Part shown: in pieces, positions 1-7,330 of the stretch | How the letters are laid out: the number at the start of each line of letters is the position of its first letter | How positions within the stretch are numbered: the first letter of the stretch is position 1 | NCBI GenBank assembly: GCA_002732675.1 | Contig: NVRR01000097.1 | Coordinates: 1 to 9,852, forward strand | From: Sneathiella sp. | Lineage (GTDB): Bacteria > Pseudomonadota > Alphaproteobacteria > Sneathiellales > Sneathiellaceae | Direction: 5' to 3' | DNA length: 9,852 bases | Notes under the pieces: generated by a model | Seen by the model: only the letters and a program-made list of their open reading frames with translations | Databases searched by the model: none | Told to the model about the DNA's origin: nothing | Made by a program: the position numbers and the translations under genes

Positions 1-552
1 ACAGACGCAATTCAGATTGATATTATTGCGGGCATTTTCGCGAGCCAGTGTTTTGGTTAGCGCAATTACCCCGCCTTTACAGGCAGAATAAACCGCCTCG
101 CCGCTAGAGCCAACACGGCCCGCATCTGAGGCAATGGACACAACATACCCACTCTTTTGTTTGGCCATACGCCGTAAAACAGAGTGGGTCACGTTGAGGA
201 CGCCATAGAGGTTGATATTAATAACTTTGCGCCAGAAATCTGGCCCCGACTCGACAAAATTTGTTGCCTCGTCCCACCCAGCATTATTGACCAGGCCATC
301 AATGCCACCAAATTCCTTTTCAAATTGAGCGACGGCGATTTCGACGTTCTCCAGATCTGTGATATCCACTTTATAGGCGCGGGCGACGCCGCTATTTCCG
401 GTTATTTCACCAACGACCTTTTGCGCTCCCGCCTCGTCGATGTCGAGAATACCAACAGTCGCACCTTCTGCGGCCAGACGGAGGCTTGTTGCGCGGCCAA
501 TCCCATTGGCGCCTCCCGTCAGGATGATGCGCTGACCTTGCAGGTTCTTCAT
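1..552 (-). CDS. SDR-family dehydrogenase, BadH-like (2-hydroxycyclohexanecarboxyl-CoA dehydrogenase-like), 3' end outside the window
   Basis: NAD(P)-dependent short-chain dehydrogenase; 184 residues are visible and the C-terminal quarter (about 70 residues of a usual 250-260) lies beyond base 1. The Rossmann glycine motif TGGANGIG is at residues 12-19. An acidic residue after strand beta-2 (D37) favours NAD+ over NADP+. NNAG is at 89-92, and the catalytic set is N114, S142, Y155 and K159 (YSACK). The stretch around NNAGWD and the segment ASDAGRVGSSGEAVYSACKG closely resemble, from memory, BadH of Rhodopseudomonas palustris. BadH oxidises 2-hydroxycyclohexane-1-carboxyl-CoA to the 2-keto form in cyclohexanecarboxylate/benzoate degradation. 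The start at ATG 552 is supported by GGGAGG at 558-563, 5 nt upstream. A MarR regulator is divergent, matching the badR/badH type of organisation. The SDR assignment is firm; the BadH substrate is an inference, and other hydroxyacyl-CoA or sugar dehydrogenases of this family remain possible. Confidence 0.88.
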   Translation of the reverse strand, partial: MKNLQGQRIILTGGANGIGRATSLRLAAEGATVGILDIDEAGAQKVVGEITGNSGVARAYKVDITDLENVEIAVAQFEKEFGGIDGLVNNAGWDEATNFVESGPDFWRKVININLYGVLNVTHSVLRRMAKQKSGYVVSIASDAGRVGSSGEAVYSACKGGVIALTKTLARENARNNINLNCVC

Positions 553-578
553 TATTGCCTCCCGATTGTTTTTCAAAA

Positions 579-607
579 CCATAGAAGCGCGATTGCAATT
601 ATGTCAA
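579..607 (-). promoter_or_regulatory. Possible sigma-70 promoter for the SDR gene
   Basis: Read leftward, a perfect TTGACA (602-607) is followed after 17 nt by CTATGG (579-584). The -35 is consensus and the spacing ideal, but the -10 is poor (3 of 6). Transcription would start about 20 nt before the ribosome binding site. The -35 overlaps the palindrome at 605-614, which would suit repressor control. Confidence 0.3.
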
Positions 608-614
608 TATATTG
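605..614. promoter_or_regulatory. 10-bp perfect palindrome CAATATATTG, candidate operator
   Basis: This self-complementary decamer overlaps the putative -35 of the leftward SDR gene. It sits in the marR-SDR intergenic region, so it could be a secondary site for the divergent MarR protein. It is short and lies in very AT-rich DNA, where such palindromes arise by chance more readily. Confidence 0.25.
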
Positions 615-623
615 TTATATTTT

Positions 624-650
624 TTCCTAATATTCATTTTATTTTAGGAA
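624..650. repeat. Inverted repeat TTCCTAA-N13-TTAGGAA in the divergent control region
   Basis: Two perfect 7-bp arms (624-630 and 644-650) are separated by 13 AT-rich bases, between the putative SDR -35 and the marR operator. It may be a binding site for a regulator or, less likely, a weak hairpin. No factor can be assigned from sequence. Confidence 0.3.
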
Positions 651-670
651 TTATTTTTACCTATATACTA

Positions 671-697
671 TAAATATGACGCTATATGTCATATTTA
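671..697. promoter_or_regulatory. Probable MarR operator (perfect 10-bp inverted repeat)
   Basis: The left arm TAAATATGAC (671-680) and right arm GTCATATTTA (688-697) are perfect complements around a 7-bp spacer, 27 bp in all. The right arm runs straight into the marR ribosome binding site at 697-703. A possible -10 (TATACT, 664-669) lies just upstream, so a bound dimer would block marR transcription or translation. MarR proteins commonly bind such palindromes in their own divergent promoter region. Assigning it to this MarR is an inference from position. Confidence 0.6.
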
Positions 698-703
698 AGA
701 AGG
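697..703 (+). promoter_or_regulatory. Ribosome binding site that sets the marR start at GTG 712
   Basis: AAGAAGG lies 8 nt before GTG 712. The in-frame ATG at 676 would fall inside the operator palindrome, and no Shine-Dalgarno-like sequence precedes it. GTG 712 is therefore preferred. Confidence 0.7.
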
Positions 704-711
704 CTGTATTC

Positions 712-1197
712 GTGAAAAGTTTATCGATTCGAAGAACGGAAGAGCGTAGGGAAATTGCAGAGGCTGAATTGAACAGCCGCCTGTTCTTCCGCTTTTTGCA
801 ATCCGCAAATACGCTACAAAAGCAGGGCACCAAGGCGCTCCATGAATATGGGATAACGACACACCAGGGATCGGTTCTGGGCGCCCTCTCTCGTCCGCAG
901 TCGGATCAAGGTATGTCTGTGAAAGAGCTTTCCGATTATCTCATGATGAGCCGTCAGAATTTGACGGGTATCCTTAATCGTCTCGATCATTTGGGGCTTA
1001 TACACCGGTTGAGAGATGAGAATGACGGGCGGACAAAACGCGTCGGGCTGACAGCGCTCGGATTGGAAAAATGGATGGCGCTTGAGCCCTTGCTGGATCA
1101 GTTTTATCTGAAAGCACTGCAGGGCTTTTCTTTTGATGTAAAAATTGATTTCCTGGCGCAGGTCAATCGATTGTTGGGGAATATGAAGAAGACATAA
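712..1197 (+). CDS. MarR-family transcriptional regulator (BadR-like by context)
   Basis: Winged helix-turn-helix regulator of 161 residues from GTG 712; an upstream in-frame ATG at 676 would add 12 residues but is disfavoured (see the RBS at 697-703). A charged N-terminal segment (1-20) precedes the helical dimerisation region. The HTH spans about residues 66-98, with recognition-helix region MMSRQNLTGILNRLDHLG. The wing follows, with the conserved D-x-R pattern in RDENDGRTKRVGLT (101-114), and C-terminal helices complete the dimer interface. MarR proteins usually repress and are released by small aromatic or CoA-thioester ligands. Divergence from a BadH-like dehydrogenase suggests control of that gene by an acyl-CoA intermediate, as known for BadR in R. 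palustris. The ligand is inferred from context only. No convincing terminator follows the gene. Confidence 0.88.
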   Translation: MKSLSIRRTEERREIAEAELNSRLFFRFLQSANTLQKQGTKALHEYGITTHQGSVLGALSRPQSDQGMSVKELSDYLMMSRQNLTGILNRLDHLGLIHRLRDENDGRTKRVGLTALGLEKWMALEPLLDQFYLKALQGFSFDVKIDFLAQVNRLLGNMKKT

Positions 1198-1510
1198 GGC
1201 TTTGGCATTTTGAGCCTAGGTGCCTGAACACATCCAACCTGATCAACCCAAAAATAGATGTTGTGTATTCGCATTATTTCTGGCGAAATAGATCCCTCGG
1301 CAGACCGTGTATTTCATACATTCTTTCGGCGCGGGGTCATTTGAAGCAATCAAGCGGGAGAAAATGATCTTTTGAACGCAACCTTTTTGACATAAAGGTC
1401 TGTGGAATTCATGATGACCGCTTTGGCCGCTTACAAACTGGAGAGCCTAATAGTACTGTTGAGACTTGCTGCCTGTAGGTCGGTGTTTTTTTAAGTCTGG
1501 AGATATTCAA
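1198..1510. other. Non-coding stretch between marR and the carbonic anhydrase
   Basis: These 313 bp lie between the marR stop and the carbonic anhydrase start. A possible sigma-70 promoter is at 1387-1415. A 27-codon frame (ATG 1411 to TAA 1494) is hydrophobic but lacks a good ribosome binding site. A 7-T run at 1486-1492 has no stem before it. No tRNA, small RNA or repeat could be recognised, and nothing resembles a strong terminator for marR. Confidence 0.6.
1387..1415 (+). promoter_or_regulatory. Possible sigma-70 promoter for the carbonic anhydrase-chaA unit
   Basis: A perfect TTGACA (1387-1392) is followed after 17 nt by CATGAT (1410-1415, 4 of 6 matches to TATAAT). It would leave a leader of roughly 90 nt before ATG 1511. 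No other candidate as good was seen in the gap. Confidence 0.4.
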
Positions 1511-2239
1511 ATGTGCGATTTGCATGAAGACGGCCACCCTGAAACCGGGATGTCGCGACGGAGTCTCCTGATGGCCAGTGCGTTGGCAGCGTTCACACCG
1601 TGGGTAGCCGGGTTTGCGGTCGCGGGGGAAACGTCAGGACCACAAAATGCTGTTACGCCTGAAGCCGCATTGGCACGGCTGATGGAGGGGAACAGCCGTT
1701 ATGTGGCAAACACACCTAATCAGCGCGATTTTTCGGCTGGCCGCGCGGCTCGAGCAAAATCTCAGCATCCAATCGCCGCGATTTTAAGCTGTGCCGATTC
1801 ACGTGTGGCGCCGGAGCTTGCGTTTGACCAGGATCCAGGGGACCTTTTTGTGATGCGTGTTGCCGGAAATGTCATGAGTGAAAACCTTTTGGCGTCCCTC
1901 GAATATGGCATCAAGTTTCTGGGCACGCCGCTGGTCATGGTGCTCGGCCATACCAATTGCGGGGCCGTCAGCGCGGCAATCAAGGTGATGGAAGATGACG
2001 CCTCTCTGCCCGGGCATTTGCCCGCGCTTATCTCATTGATCAAGCCCGCAGTAACATTAGCCAAAAAGTCGGGCACAGATGACCTTCTCAGCAGCTCGGT
2101 TATCGAAAATGTGCGATTGCAAGTCGCTAAACTAAAGCAGTCACCACCAATCGTCGATAAATTTTACGCGGATAAAAAGATCGATATCGTCGGTGCGGTG
2201 TATGATTTGCGAACCGGTAAGATTGCGCTGACAACATAA
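1511..2239 (+). CDS. Beta-class carbonic anhydrase with twin-arginine export signal
   Basis: Zinc enzyme that interconverts CO2 and bicarbonate plus H+; 242 residues. The beta-class zinc and catalytic residues are all present: C94, D96 and R98 in SCADSR, and H147 and C150 in GHTNCGA. The N-terminus holds SRRSLL (RR at 16-17), then a hydrophobic segment to about residue 38 ending AVA before GE. This fits a Tat signal peptide, so the mature enzyme should be folded in the cytoplasm and exported to the periplasm. ATG 1511 is chosen because GGAG at 1499-1502 lies 8 nt upstream; an in-frame TTG at 1466 has no such support. ChaA follows 17 bp downstream and is probably co-transcribed. Enzyme class is clear from the motifs; Tat export is a strong prediction, and the physiological role is inferred. 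Confidence 0.93.
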   Translation: MCDLHEDGHPETGMSRRSLLMASALAAFTPWVAGFAVAGETSGPQNAVTPEAALARLMEGNSRYVANTPNQRDFSAGRAARAKSQHPIAAILSCADSRVAPELAFDQDPGDLFVMRVAGNVMSENLLASLEYGIKFLGTPLVMVLGHTNCGAVSAAIKVMEDDASLPGHLPALISLIKPAVTLAKKSGTDDLLSSSVIENVRLQVAKLKQSPPIVDKFYADKKIDIVGAVYDLRTGKIALTT

Positions 2240-2256
2240 TCGGAACGGGGAACAGC

Positions 2257-3372
2257 TTGTCCATCATCAAATCAGAATTCGCTTCTATTGTATGCTTTGT
2301 AACGTTGATTTTCTTTCTTCTGGCGGGCAATAATCTCGCGCCGGAACAGATCGGTATTTACCCATCAATCGCCGTTTTGGCAGGGTTGTTTCTGGTCATG
2401 CTCTGGACGGCGTTCAATGTTGTTCGTCACGCCGAATGCCTGGCGTCTATTTTTGGGGAACCCTACGGCACGCTTATTCTAACGTTATCCGTTATCGGTA
2501 TTGAAGTTGCCCTTATCGCGTCGATCATGATTGCTGGCGCCGATAAGCCAACACTCGCCCGAGATACAATGTTTTCAATCATTATGATTGTGTTGAACGG
2601 GCTTGTCGGATTGAGCCTGTTGAGCGGTGGACTTAAGTATCGCTTGCAGGAATATAATCTTCAGGGTGCGGGGGCTTATCTGACGATGTTAATGCCTTTT
2701 GCCATTCTTGGCCTTGTGCTGCCAAGGTTTACACAATCTGCGCCGGGCGGCGAGATTTCCAATTTGATGGCAATTTTTCTGATTGTGATGTCCATTACCC
2801 TTTATGGAATTTTTCTCACTGTGCAGACACTGACCCATAGTGATATATTTCAATATCAGCCATCGGGGAAAGACGGTACAGCCGTTTCGAGTAGCGACCA
2901 AGATCATCATGGTTTCGTCGTTCGCAGCAAGTCTTATCACGCGATCGGGCTGATAGCGGCGCTTTTACCGATCGTGCTTTTATCAAAGATACTCGCGGGC
3001 TACATTGATTTTGGGATGGACGCCTTGGGGGCACCTTTCGCGTTAAGTGGATTTCTTATTGCGGCATTAATCCTGACGCCGGAAGCTCTGAGTGCGATAC
3101 GGGCCGCCCGGAGTAATCAGCTTCAAAGGTCCGTGAATATTTGCCTGGGTTCAGCATTGTCATCCCTGGGGCTGACAATCCCAACCGTGCTGGTAATAGG
3201 CTGGATCCTGGGTCAACGCGTTGAACTCGGTTTGGAACCAGCTGACATCGTAATTCTTGCCCTCACGTTAATCGTTAGCCTCATCACTTTTGTTAGTAAA
3301 CGAACGCATGTGCTCCAAGGCGCCGTCCATTTGGCATTGTTTGCAACGTATCTGGTACTTATTTTCGATTAA
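2257..3372 (+). CDS. chaA: ChaA-type Ca2+(Na+/K+)/H+ antiporter
   Basis: Inner-membrane cation/proton antiporter of the CaCA superfamily; 371 residues, close to the 366 of E. coli ChaA. About eleven hydrophobic segments are visible in two halves. The halves are joined by a hydrophilic loop (about 195-225) holding an acidic/His patch, SSSDQDHH. The first conserved repeat contains GEPYGTLILTLS (67-78) and GIEV (81-84). The second contains LTPEALSAIRAAR (273-285) and GSALSSLGLTIP (298-309). These acidic repeats carry the cation site in the family. The start is TTG 2257, preceded at 5 nt by a GGGGA element; no in-frame ATG lies near the N-terminus. ChaA extrudes Ca2+, Na+ or K+ in exchange for protons and helps at alkaline pH. 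Here it follows an exported carbonic anhydrase with a 17-bp gap, suggesting one operon. No clear terminator follows. The ion preference of this copy is unknown. Confidence 0.9.
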   Translation: MSIIKSEFASIVCFVTLIFFLLAGNNLAPEQIGIYPSIAVLAGLFLVMLWTAFNVVRHAECLASIFGEPYGTLILTLSVIGIEVALIASIMIAGADKPTLARDTMFSIIMIVLNGLVGLSLLSGGLKYRLQEYNLQGAGAYLTMLMPFAILGLVLPRFTQSAPGGEISNLMAIFLIVMSITLYGIFLTVQTLTHSDIFQYQPSGKDGTAVSSSDQDHHGFVVRSKSYHAIGLIAALLPIVLLSKILAGYIDFGMDALGAPFALSGFLIAALILTPEALSAIRAARSNQLQRSVNICLGSALSSLGLTIPTVLVIGWILGQRVELGLEPADIVILALTLIVSLITFVSKRTHVLQGAVHLALFATYLVLIFD

Positions 3373-3457
3373 CGAATAAACTGACCTGCCGCGGATAAGT
3401 TAGATCTTCTAAAACTGGAATTTTTCAGTCATTGAGACCTCTAACTCCATTCATTTA

Positions 3458-3473
3458 TTGACCATTTGGTCAG
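3458..3473. promoter_or_regulatory. RutR-type operator upstream of the dihydropyrimidinase gene
   Basis: TTGACCATTTGGTCAG contains perfect arms TGACCA and TGGTCA around TT. It matches the RutR consensus as I recall it (TTGACCA-N2-TGGTCAA) at 13 of 14 specified bases; only the last differs. RutR is a TetR-family repressor that is released by uracil or thymine and controls pyrimidine catabolism genes. The site lies 99 bp before ATG 3573 and covers the likely -35. Family knowledge, sequence and gene content agree, but the regulator itself is not in the window. Confidence 0.7.
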
Positions 3474-3488
3474 GATTTTTGCTATCCT
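3458..3488 (+). promoter_or_regulatory. Possible sigma-70 promoter overlapped by the RutR-type box
   Basis: TTGACC (3458-3463) and TATCCT (3483-3488) could form -35 and -10 elements, though the 19-nt spacing is longer than ideal. A repressor on the 3458-3473 palindrome would occlude the -35. Confidence 0.35.
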
Positions 3489-3554
3489 TTTTCAAATGGC
3501 AAAGCTAAAATGTGGATAAATCAGGCGCAGCTTTAAATTAGGAACAAAAGCTAA

Positions 3555-5030
<1,476 letters not shown>

Positions 5031-5051
5031 TAAACATTTCCTCCAAAAGAG

Positions 5052-5079
5052 GCTCCGGCTTCGGTCGGGGCTTTTTTTT
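5052..5079 (+). terminator. Rho-independent terminator after the dihydropyrimidinase gene
   Basis: GCTCCGGC (5052-5059) pairs with GTCGGGGC (5064-5071), allowing two G-U pairs, across a TTCG tetraloop closed by C-G. Eight T residues follow (5072-5079). The hairpin starts 21 bp past the stop codon. Confidence 0.88.
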
Positions 5080-5100
5080 ATGTAGCTTGGCACAGGGCAT

Positions 5101-5127
5101 AAAAAAAGGGAGGGTTGCCCCTCCCTT
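5101..5127 (-). terminator. Rho-independent terminator of the leftward amidase-ABC operon
   Basis: On the minus strand, a 9-bp perfect stem (AAGGGAGGG 5106-5114 paired with CCCTCCCTT 5119-5127) encloses a 4-nt loop. It is followed by T residues given by the A run at 5101-5107. It lies 20 bp beyond the stop of the binding-protein gene. Confidence 0.87.
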
Positions 5128-5147
5128 GTTCGCATCATTTCAGACTA

Positions 5148-6140
5148 TTATTTTTGCGCGCGTTCCCAAATCATTTGGGTAAAGGCACCTTCCGGTTTCT
5201 TGGAGATAACCACATCCGAATTGCCGGACATCAGAATATCCACGGTGCGGTTATAGGCAGCTTCATCAAGGCGGCCTACTTTGTTGGTGCCGACCAGCTT
5301 GGCAATTTCCCGCATCATGCGACGCTGATGTTTTTCGGTCTGTGCGCCGGTTGCATCATTTTCAAGAATAATGTCCGCGGCTTCATCCGGATTATTGACA
5401 GCGTATTCCCAACCTTTGAGAGACGCGCCAACAAAGCGAGCCAGCTTATCCACCATGGCATCGTCTTTCAGACTGTCTTCCATCACATAAAGACCGTCTT
5501 CCAGTGTGGCTACGCCCTGTTCTTCATATTTGAAGACTGTTAGCTCCTCAGGCGTCAGGCCGGCATCAATGACCTGCCAGTATTCGTTATAAGTCATGGT
5601 TGAGATGCAAGCCGCCTGCTTTTGCAGGATGGGGTCGACGTTAAAGCCCTGTTTCAGGACCTTAATGTCCGGATTAGAGCCTGTAGTGGAGAAGCCGAGG
5701 GTGTCCATCCAGGACAGGAACGGATACTCATTGCCAAAGAACCAGACACCCAGTGTCTTGCCCTTAAAGTCATTGGCCGTATTCACGCCCATGTCTTTAC
5801 GGCAGGTGAGCATCATGCCGGATTTCGCGAACACCTGCGAAATATTGACCAGCGGCACACCTTTTTCACGGGTTGCCAGCGCGGCTGGCATCCAGTCAAC
5901 CACGACATCTGCACCGCCACCGGCAATGACCTGCGATGGGGCCACATCCGGTCCGCCTGGCTTGATGGTGACATCAAGATCTGCGTCTTTGTAAAAGCCT
6001 TTGTCTTGCGCAACGTAATACCCTGCAAACTGTGCCTGGGTCACCCATTTCAGCTGCAATGTCAGTTTGTCAGCGGCTTGTGCGGACATGGCTATGGCGC
6101 CGAAAATTGCGGCGGTCGCCAGTAAAGTCAGTTTTCTCAT
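5148..6140 (-). CDS. ABC transporter periplasmic substrate-binding protein, NMT1/THI5 family
   Basis: Binding protein of 330 residues that should deliver a small nitrogen-containing solute to the adjacent permeases. Residues 1-22 form a typical signal peptide (MRK, hydrophobic core, AQA before AD). The mature part opens with LQLKWVTQAQFAGYYVAQDKG, characteristic of the NMT1/THI5-like (ThiY-type) proteins that bind pyrimidine-like ligands. It continues with a GGPDVAPSQVIAGGGAD segment and GVWFFGNEYPF near 131-141. No lipobox cysteine follows the signal, so it should be soluble in the periplasm. The start at ATG 6140 has GAGAGG at 6149-6154, 8 nt upstream. It is the last gene of the operon, 62 bp after permease 2, and is followed by a terminator. 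Relatives near dihydropyrimidinase genes are often labelled hydroxymethylpyrimidine transporters. Here the context favours a pyrimidine, dihydropyrimidine or ureido compound, but the ligand is not proven. Confidence 0.88.
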   Translation of the reverse strand: MRKLTLLATAAIFGAIAMSAQAADKLTLQLKWVTQAQFAGYYVAQDKGFYKDADLDVTIKPGGPDVAPSQVIAGGGADVVVDWMPAALATREKGVPLVNISQVFAKSGMMLTCRKDMGVNTANDFKGKTLGVWFFGNEYPFLSWMDTLGFSTTGSNPDIKVLKQGFNVDPILQKQAACISTMTYNEYWQVIDAGLTPEELTVFKYEEQGVATLEDGLYVMEDSLKDDAMVDKLARFVGASLKGWEYAVNNPDEAADIILENDATGAQTEKHQRRMMREIAKLVGTNKVGRLDEAAYNRTVDILMSGNSDVVISKKPEGAFTQMIWERAQK

Positions 6141-6202
6141 TTTATCATCCTCTCCCTGTTTATAGATCTACTCAGTACTGTTTCTTGCAATTATCGTCTC
6201 GA

Positions 6203-7330
6203 TTATCGTGCCTGCCGATAGGAGGCATGCCAGAAAGTCAGTCGCCGTTCACACACCGCGAGCAGTCCGTAGAAGACGGAGCCGACTAGGGCCGCAACGG
6301 CGATTGTCGCCCAGACAATATCAACATTCATGCGGCCGACCTCGGTCGAGATACGAAATCCCATGCCGACAATCGGTGTGCCAAAAAACTCGGCGACTAT
6401 GGCCCCGATCATGGCAAGTGTTGAATTGATTTTAAGCGCATTAAAAATAAAGGGAAGTGCGTTCGGCAAGCGCACAAAGAAAAGCGTCTGCCAGTAACCT
6501 GCGGCGTAGGACCGCATCAGGTCCTTCTCAATTTTCCCCGTTGCTTGCAATCCGGCGAGGGTATTAATCAGCATGGGGAAGAACGTCATGATAACAATAA
6601 CGGCGGCTTTCGATTCCCAGTCAAATCCGAACCACATCACCATAATTGGTGCGATCCCGACAATGGGCACCGCGCTGACGAGCGATCCGAGGGGCAAAAG
6701 CCCGCGCTGCAGGAACGGAACACGATCTACCAGAATGGCCACTATAAATCCAGACCCGCACCCGAAAACAAAACCGGACAGGACGGATTTCACCACAGTC
6801 TGATAAAAGTCGGCAAACAGCATATCGGCGTTAGCGTTTATCGCCGCACCAATCTGCTCCGGAGATGGCAGCAAGACAGAGGGAATGCTGAAGCCGGAGG
6901 TAAGCACCTGCCACAAATACAGCAACCAGATACCGAATAGGGCCGGTACGGCCAGGGTTATAATTAGGGAAAAATTGGCGGCCGCGGATAGAAGCGCCAT
7001 GGCGCGCCAGGCGAGAAACCCGAGGCCCACCAGATAAATCCATATGCCCAAAGCCTCAAAGCCGCGGGTTTCCAGATATTCGATAGCCAGTAACGGCGCC
7101 GTAGCACCGAGAACGGTACCGGCTGTCACGACCAAAGCCGTTGGCAGGTCCTGCCGCCGGCTTATCAGCTGAAAGACGGCGGTTGCAATGGAAAGGATAA
7201 CAAAGGTAGCGGCGGCAAGATCAAACCACCAGCTGACCGTATCACTGCCATCATAGCCAACGGGAAAGGCGAAAGAGAGGAGGGCTAGGGTCAGAAAGAT
7301 CATGGTGGCGGGGTCAGAACGTATCTTCAT
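6203..7330 (-). CDS. ABC transporter permease 2, with N-terminal membrane extension
   Basis: Inner-membrane permease of 375 residues from ATG 7330. Its C-terminal two thirds (about 120-370) form a binding-protein-dependent transport domain of the SsuC/TauC/ThiX type, including LPSPEQI (154-160) and an EAA-like loop at about 270-293 ending VRLPNALP. The conserved EAA-loop glycine appears replaced by alanine. Residues 1-115 add roughly four hydrophobic segments not present in a minimal permease of about 250 residues. The frame is open to 7432, but ATG 7330 is chosen because it overlaps the permease 1 stop as ATGA (7327-7330), and GGGAGG at 7340-7345 lies 9 nt upstream. Such overlap suggests translational coupling. 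It should form a heterodimer with permease 1. Confidence 0.88.
   Translation of the reverse strand: MKIRSDPATMIFLTLALLSFAFPVGYDGSDTVSWWFDLAAATFVILSIATAVFQLISRRQDLPTALVVTAGTVLGATAPLLAIEYLETRGFEALGIWIYLVGLGFLAWRAMALLSAAANFSLIITLAVPALFGIWLLYLWQVLTSGFSIPSVLLPSPEQIGAAINANADMLFADFYQTVVKSVLSGFVFGCGSGFIVAILVDRVPFLQRGLLPLGSLVSAVPIVGIAPIMVMWFGFDWESKAAVIVIMTFFPMLINTLAGLQATGKIEKDLMRSYAAGYWQTLFFVRLPNALPFIFNALKINSTLAMIGAIVAEFFGTPIVGMGFRISTEVGRMNVDIVWATIAVAALVGSVFYGLLAVCERRLTFWHASYRQAR

Noticed and set aside
1197..1217. AGGCT / AGCCT hairpin just after marR as a terminator
   Set aside because: Only a 5-bp stem with an 11-nt loop and no T run after it.
1486..1492. T run before the carbonic anhydrase start as a terminator or attenuator tail
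   Set aside because: No stable stem precedes it.
1411..1494. 27-codon hydrophobic small frame upstream of the carbonic anhydrase
   Set aside because: No convincing ribosome binding site, no recognisable family, and it overlaps the putative -10 region; chance is the simplest explanation.
3399..3435. Small inverted repeats (TTAGA/TCTAA, ACTG/CAGT) after chaA as a terminator
   Set aside because: Arms of 4-5 bp only, AT-rich and without a T tail in the right place.
5115..6125. Plus-strand reading frames opposite the binding-protein gene
   Set aside because: They lie opposite a clear signal-peptide-bearing binding protein and show no domain-like sequence.
6163..6180. Adjacent 8-bp palindromes TAGATCTA and CAGTACTG between permease 2 and the binding-protein gene
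   Set aside because: Short, unrelated to each other, and with no promoter of good spacing; they may be chance or mild mRNA structure.
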